A stretch of 64,000 nt of DNA from Syntrophomonadaceae bacterium (GTDB lineage Bacteria; Bacillota; Dethiobacteria; SKNC01): contig PWHX01000012.1 in the NCBI GenBank assembly GCA_003555415.1, positions 19,991-83,990 on the forward strand. The letters are read 5' to 3'. Shown piece by piece: positions 60,294 to 64,000 of this stretch. The position numbers and the translations under genes are program-made. The notes under the pieces were generated by a model. It worked only from the letters and a program-made list of their open reading frames with translations. It made no database searches and was not told the origin of the DNA. Numbering within the stretch: position 1 is the first letter of the stretch; each line of letters starts with the position of its first letter.

Positions 60294-61841
60294 ATTACTA
60301 TAGAAATTTGGGTATTAGGAATCATAATATTAATTACTACAGCAGTTGCTCTATTTGCAGGATATTTCATAAGAAAATCTTCAGCAGAAGCAAAAATCGC
60401 TTCTGCTGAAGATGAATCATCTAAGATATTAGAAGAAGCTAATAAACAAGCACAATCTGTTAAAAGAGAAGCGATTTTAGAAGCGAAGGAAGACATTCAT
60501 AAAGAAAGAACAGAGCTTGAGCGGGAAAGTAAAGAGAGAAGAAGTGAGCTTCAGCGCTTAGAAAAAAGGTTGGTACAGAAAGAAGAATCCCTGGATAAGA
60601 AAAGTGCTTTTATAGAAAAAAAAGAAGAAGAGATAAAAGTTAAAGAAAATGAAGTAGACAAGTCATCTGAAAAACTTAAAGAACTATTTAACAAGCAGCT
60701 TCAAGAACTGGAGAGGTTATCTGGCATGACTTCTGAAGAGGCTAAAGAGCTGTTATTAAGTAGGGTAAAAGAAGAAATAAAACACGAAATGGCTGTCATG
60801 ATTAAAGATATGGAATCCAAGGCCAAAGAAGACGCAGACAAAAAGGCCAGGGAAATTGTCACACTAGCTGTACAAAAATGTGCTGCTGATCATGCAGCAG
60901 AATCAACAGTTTCTGTCGTATCTCTTCCTAACGATGAAATGAAAGGTCGGATAATCGGTAGAGAAGGCAGGAATATCAGGACCTTGGAAACTTTAACCGG
61001 GATTGATCTAATCATTGACGATACACCTGAGGCTGTTATATTATCGGGATTTGATCCCATCCGCAGGGAAATTGCCAGGATTGCGCTGGAAAAGTTAATC
61101 TCCGACGGGCGAATCCATCCGGCTCGAATTGAAGAAATGGTTAATAAAGCGCAACAGGAAATTGAAGTAGAAATTAGGGAACAGGGTGAGCAGGCTACTT
61201 TTGAAACTGGTGTACATGGAGTTCATCCGGAAGTGGTCAAGCTCTTGGGAAGGCTGAGGTATAGAACCAGTTACGGGCAAAATGTACTGAAACATTCTAT
61301 AGAGGTCTGTCACCTGGCTGGAGTTATGGCTTCAGAATTGGGCCTGGACATAAAGCTTGCTAAAAGGTCAGGACTTCTCCATGATATTGGTAAAGCTGTA
61401 GATCATGAGGTAGAGGGTCCCCATGTGGTTATTGGTTCAGAACTTGCCAAAAAATTCAAGGAATCTCCCGAGGTAATAAATGCTATAGCAGCTCACCACG
61501 GTGATGAAGATTTTAAAACAATGGAGGCTGTGTTGATACAGGCTGCTGATGCTATTTCAGCTTCTCGACCGGGAGCTCGCAGAGAAACTCTGGAGGCTTA
61601 CATTAAACGTCTGGAGAAACTAGAGGAAATAGCAGACTCTTTTGAAGGAGTAGATAAAGCTTTTGCGATACAGGCAGGTAGAGAAATACGTATAATGGTA
61701 AAACCTGAAAAAATAGATGATAATATAACGGCTAAAGTAGCAAGGGATATTGTTAAAAAAATAGAGGATGAACTGGAATATCCGGGACAAGTAAAAGTAA
61801 CTGTTATTCGAGAAACACGAGCTATAGATTATGCTAAATAA
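60294..61841 (+). CDS. rny: ribonuclease Y with apparent ATT start codon
   Basis: Membrane-anchored endoribonuclease of mRNA turnover. From ATT 60294 the protein is 515 residues, the family length: anchor helix (WVLGIIILITTAVALFAGYF), long coiled coil, KH with IIGREGRNIRTLETLTGIDL, and HD domain with His363-Asp364 in SGLLHDIGKAVDHE. No ATG, GTG or TTG is in frame between the stop at 60291 and TTG 60570, which would delete the anchor and most of the coiled coil. GGGGGTGA (60281-60288) is perfectly spaced for the ATT. ATT initiation is known from infC. The 3' neighbour ymdB fits. Confidence 0.9.
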   Translation: MTIEIWVLGIIILITTAVALFAGYFIRKSSAEAKIASAEDESSKILEEANKQAQSVKREAILEAKEDIHKERTELERESKERRSELQRLEKRLVQKEESLDKKSAFIEKKEEEIKVKENEVDKSSEKLKELFNKQLQELERLSGMTSEEAKELLLSRVKEEIKHEMAVMIKDMESKAKEDADKKAREIVTLAVQKCAADHAAESTVSVVSLPNDEMKGRIIGREGRNIRTLETLTGIDLIIDDTPEAVILSGFDPIRREIARIALEKLISDGRIHPARIEEMVNKAQQEIEVEIREQGEQATFETGVHGVHPEVVKLLGRLRYRTSYGQNVLKHSIEVCHLAGVMASELGLDIKLAKRSGLLHDIGKAVDHEVEGPHVVIGSELAKKFKESPEVINAIAAHHGDEDFKTMEAVLIQAADAISASRPGARRETLEAYIKRLEKLEEIADSFEGVDKAFAIQAGREIRIMVKPEKIDDNITAKVARDIVKKIEDELEYPGQVKVTVIRETRAIDYAK

Positions 61842-61845
61842 AACC

Positions 61846-61880
61846 TGTAGTGCCTCAAATTGGGGCACTACACTTTTATT
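61846..61880 (+). terminator. terminator after rny
   Basis: TGTAGTGCCTC (61846-61856), loop AAATT, GGGGCACTACA (61862-61872, one wobble) and a T-rich tail. Confidence 0.85.
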
Positions 61881-61962
61881 TATTAGCAGGATTTAAGCAC
61901 TTTTTATTGAACTAGTTACTGTTAGATATATTTACGATTAAATAGTGTTTGTAGAGGATGTG

Positions 61963-62487
61963 TTGTATTTTATGGGAGAAAAAGAAAAGAGACAAGAAAC
62001 ATTAAGTGTTAACTGGCTGGTTTCAGTTCTTATTCATTTTCCAGAAATATTTGCTTTAAACTTTAATGTAAACAAACACAGGTTCAAATTTTCTTATATG
62101 GTAAACAAAGAACTTGAGGAAAAATATTTTTTTGATTTTAAAGAAGTTCTTTTAGAGAACCTGAATGCATACGATGATATATTTCTAAAGAAACCGGCTA
62201 ATTCTAATGCTTTTAAAACTATTTTTAATGGCCTTACTCTCATAGAGATTGTAAGGGAAATACGAACAATATCACTGGATGAAATACATATTGTTAATTC
62301 AGTAATGTTAAATCAGTTTGAACAGCATTTAATAAGCGAAAAGTCTGAAAAATTAAATGAATTTAAAGATGATTTGATGAGACATGAAGAATTAATTAAG
62401 CATCTTACAATTAATTATTCTTCTTCAAAACAGGAAAATATATTTGCTTTCCGCCAGGAAGGAAAGGTATTTATCTTTGATAAATAG
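61963..62487 (+). CDS. hypothetical protein between rny and ymdB
   Basis: About 174 residues; I do not recognise it. No signal or membrane segment; it looks like a cytosolic mixed alpha/beta protein with aromatic, lysine-rich sequence (FPEIFALNFNVNKHRFKFSY) and a helical second half (RHEELIKHLTINYSSSK). The start is uncertain: TTG 61963 sits five bases from GAGG, ATG 61972 is further away and GTG 61945 lies before it. Base composition is slightly more AT-rich than the neighbours. Confidence 0.65.
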   Translation: MYFMGEKEKRQETLSVNWLVSVLIHFPEIFALNFNVNKHRFKFSYMVNKELEEKYFFDFKEVLLENLNAYDDIFLKKPANSNAFKTIFNGLTLIEIVREIRTISLDEIHIVNSVMLNQFEQHLISEKSEKLNEFKDDLMRHEELIKHLTINYSSSKQENIFAFRQEGKVFIFDK

Positions 62488-62565
62488 GACAAGTATATTT
62501 TTATTAAGTTTGGTTATAAATATGTTTGGATAAACAAATTTTTTGCTAAGGCCAGGAGGTTACTT

Positions 62566-63351
62566 GTGAGAGTATTAATGATTGGGGATGTAGTAGGGAG
62601 AACTGGACGCTACTGCCTGAGGGATCTTTTAGTAAGGATAAAAGAGAACTACGAAATTAACTTTGTTATAGCAAACGGGGAAAATTCAGCAGGAGGAACC
62701 GGTATTACTAGAAAAATAGCTAACGATATTTTTTCTTATGGAGTAGATCTCATTACTACAGGAAATCACGTTTGGGATAATAAAGATGTTTTTAATTTTA
62801 TTGACCATGAAGAAAGAATATTAAGACCTGCAAACTATCCTCCTGAATCTCCTGGAATAGGTTCAAACATTTATCGGGTTGGAGATATTTCTTTAGGTGT
62901 GATTAATTTAATGGGAAGGGTGTTTATGCCCGGTCTGGACTGTCCTTTTCGCACAGCAGAAAAAGAGATTGCCCGCCTAAAGAAAAATACTAACAATATA
63001 ATTATTGACTTTCATGCCGAAGCAACTTCAGAAAAAGTTGCTTTAGGTTGGTTTTTAGATGGAAAGGTTAGTGCTGTTTTTGGTACTCATACACATGTAC
63101 AAACAGCAGATGAAAAAATACTGCCCGGCTCAACTGCTTTCATCAGTGATGTAGGCATGACTGGCCCTGTAAACAGTATAATAGGAGTAAAAAAAGAACT
63201 GGTTATAGAAAAATTTATAACCCAGTTACCTGTAAGATTTGAAGTATCTAAAGAACCTCAAGGTCAGTTTAATGCTGTTATAGTAGAAATAGATTCTGAA
63301 AATGGTAAAGCACATAATATAGAACGTTTGATAGATCATCATGAAATTTGA
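62566..63351 (+). CDS. ymdB: YmdB-like 2',3'-cAMP/metallophosphoesterase
   Basis: 261 residues, family TIGR00282-like. Metal motifs MIGDVVGRTGR, ANGENSAGG, TGNHVWDNKD, IDFHAEATSEK and GTHTHVQTADEK are intact. YmdB of Bacillus hydrolyses 2',3'-cyclic AMP and affects RNA levels and cell fate (biofilm/motility). GTG 62566 follows AGGAGG. The rny-ymdB-spoVS order is conserved in Firmicutes, here with one unknown gene inserted. Confidence 0.94.
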   Translation: MRVLMIGDVVGRTGRYCLRDLLVRIKENYEINFVIANGENSAGGTGITRKIANDIFSYGVDLITTGNHVWDNKDVFNFIDHEERILRPANYPPESPGIGSNIYRVGDISLGVINLMGRVFMPGLDCPFRTAEKEIARLKKNTNNIIIDFHAEATSEKVALGWFLDGKVSAVFGTHTHVQTADEKILPGSTAFISDVGMTGPVNSIIGVKKELVIEKFITQLPVRFEVSKEPQGQFNAVIVEIDSENGKAHNIERLIDHHEI

Positions 63352-63378
63352 AAATTCTAACAAGATTTTTTTACTAAT

Positions 63379-63405
63379 GCAGGAATTATTTTTTTTATCT
63401 AGAAT
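63379..63405 (+). promoter_or_regulatory. sigma-H-type promoter of spoVS
   Basis: GCAGGAATT (63379-63387) is a perfect match to the sigma-H -35 (RnAGGAwWW), followed after 11 bases by CTAGAAT (63399-63405), one mismatch from RnnGAAT. Bacillus spoVS is sigma-H dependent. Confidence 0.75.
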
Positions 63406-63466
63406 ATTATTTTAAACGAACAAGATTTAGTATGAAATTCATTAAAATTAAGGAGGTTCATATTTA

Positions 63467-63727
63467 ATGGAAGTATTAAAGGTTTCAGCAAAATCTAATC
63501 CTAATTCAGTTGCCGGAGCTTTAGCAGGAGTTTTAAGAGAACGGGGAGCTGCTGAAATTCAGGCAATTGGAGCAGGGGCCTTAAATCAAGCAGTTAAAGC
63601 GGTAGCTATTGCAAGAGGTTTCGTGGCACCCAGTGGAATTGATCTTATTTGTATACCAGCGTTTACCGATATTGATATTGACGGAGAAGAAAGAACAGCT
63701 ATTAAACTTATTGTAGAGCCGAGATAA
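63467..63727 (+). CDS. spoVS: stage V sporulation protein S
   Basis: 86-residue SpoVS, an Alba-like protein needed for spore coat and septum functions in Bacillus and nearly invariant in sequence: VLKVSAKSNPNSVAGALAGV, AEIQAIGAGALNQAVKAVAI and LICIPAFTDIDIDGEERTAI. AAGGAGG is placed before the ATG. Upstream is a good sigma-H promoter; a strong terminator follows. Confidence 0.98.
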   Translation: MEVLKVSAKSNPNSVAGALAGVLRERGAAEIQAIGAGALNQAVKAVAIARGFVAPSGIDLICIPAFTDIDIDGEERTAIKLIVEPR

Positions 63728-63750
63728 CTTAAGAAAGTGTTATAAATAAA

Positions 63751-63790
63751 AAAAACACCCTACAAAAAGTTTTTGGCAGGGTGTTTTTTT
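63751..63790 (+). terminator. terminator after spoVS
   Basis: AAAAACACCCT (63751-63761) pairs with AGGGTGTTTTT (63778-63788), with inner A/T runs extending the stem and a long T tail. Confidence 0.88.
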
Positions 63791-63868
63791 AGTTATTTTA
63801 AAAATATGCTTTTCCTGGTATATTTATTATAGTAAAATATAAATTACCCATATAAAGGAGGCAAAATA

Positions 63869-64000
63869 TTGGAGGCCTTGGTAGAGGAGATTCACAGAGA
63901 AAGTGTAATTATTGACGCTCATTGTGATACAGTTCACAAATTTTTATTATCAAAAAACCAGTATAATTTCAATATTAGAAATGATACAGGCCACGTAGAC
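63869..64000 (+). CDS. M19 membrane dipeptidase (3' end missing)
   Basis: The window ends after 44 codons. TTG 63869 lies seven bases after AAAGGAGG. The visible part, RESVIIDAHCDTVHKFLL, carries the first zinc-binding motif (His-x-Asp, here AHCDT) of renal-dipeptidase-like enzymes, which cleave dipeptides, sometimes with D-residues. Members near spoVS are common in Clostridia. Too little is seen to say more. Confidence 0.8.
   Translation, partial: MEALVEEIHRESVIIDAHCDTVHKFLLSKNQYNFNIRNDTGHVD

Noticed and set aside
60570..61841. A 423-residue RNase Y starting at TTG 60570
   Set aside because: It would lack the anchor helix and coiled coil that are encoded in frame directly upstream, and no ribosome site precedes that TTG.
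1..64000. rRNA, tRNA, CRISPR arrays, insertion sequences, prophage
   Set aside because: I looked for each and saw no repeat arrays, transposase motifs, cloverleaf or rRNA signatures; a tRNAscan or Infernal run could still find a missed small RNA.

Overview
The window is a 64 kb stretch of AT-rich DNA (I judge a GC content in the upper thirties by eye, not by calculation) from an endospore-forming, Clostridia-like member of the Firmicutes. Spore genes are present: dipicolinate synthase dpaAB, spoVS, a YlmC/YmxH PRC-barrel protein, and a YlxY/PdaB-type deacetylase. The gene order dprA-topA-trmFO-xerC-hslV-hslU-codY ... rpsB-tsf-pyrH-frr-uppS-cdsA-dxr-rseP ... rimP-nusA-rnpM-infB-ylxP-rbfA-nrnA-truB-ribF-rpsO-pnp ... 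dapA-rnj-tepA-ylzJ ... ftsK-rodZ-rimO-pgsA-pncC-recA-rny-ymdB-spoVS follows the Bacillus subtilis chromosome closely. The MEP isoprenoid genes, a two-gene SufCB system and an archaeal-type fructose-bisphosphate aldolase/phosphatase suggest an anaerobe, possibly from a deep or thermophilic clostridial lineage. No genus can be named from this sequence.

Layout. 1-8.3 kb: dprA (5' end missing), topA, trmFO, xerC, hslVU, codY. 8.5-9.1 kb: one orphan membrane protein where B. subtilis has its large fla/che operon. 9.2-17.9 kb: translation factors, undecaprenyl and phospholipid precursors, MEP pathway genes, an M50 protease and a glycosyltransferase. 18-28.3 kb: the nusA-infB operon through pnp. 28.4-35.5 kb: cell-envelope and sporulation genes, with dpaAB beside dapA, which makes their substrate. 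35.7-41.7 kb: RNase J, then an insert carrying the aldolase/phosphatase (the only confident minus-strand protein gene) and sufCB, then tepA-ylzJ. 41.9-48.5 kb: an accessory block with a CheB-CheR-PAS fusion, a hybrid histidine kinase, a Na/Pi cotransporter and uppP. 48.6-64 kb: ftsK, rodZ-like, rimO, pgsA, an FtsH-like protease pair, pncC, a membrane metallophosphoesterase, thpR, LexA-controlled recA, rny, ymdB, spoVS and the start of an M19 dipeptidase.

The most unusual signals are regulatory. RNase Y has no ATG, GTG or TTG start upstream of its membrane anchor and seems to begin at an ATT codon behind a perfect Shine-Dalgarno. A roughly 270-base structured transcript lies between its promoter and a terminator just ahead of rny. 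Three genes (infB, dut and the aldolase/phosphatase) are each preceded by a tiny ORF with a strong ribosome binding site that ends at or next to the gene start. The Na/Pi transporter leader can form two mutually exclusive hairpins. A degenerate NodB protein lies between an intact deacetylase and a VanW protein and shares an N-terminal module with the latter. I see no rRNA, tRNA, CRISPR array, insertion sequence or prophage.
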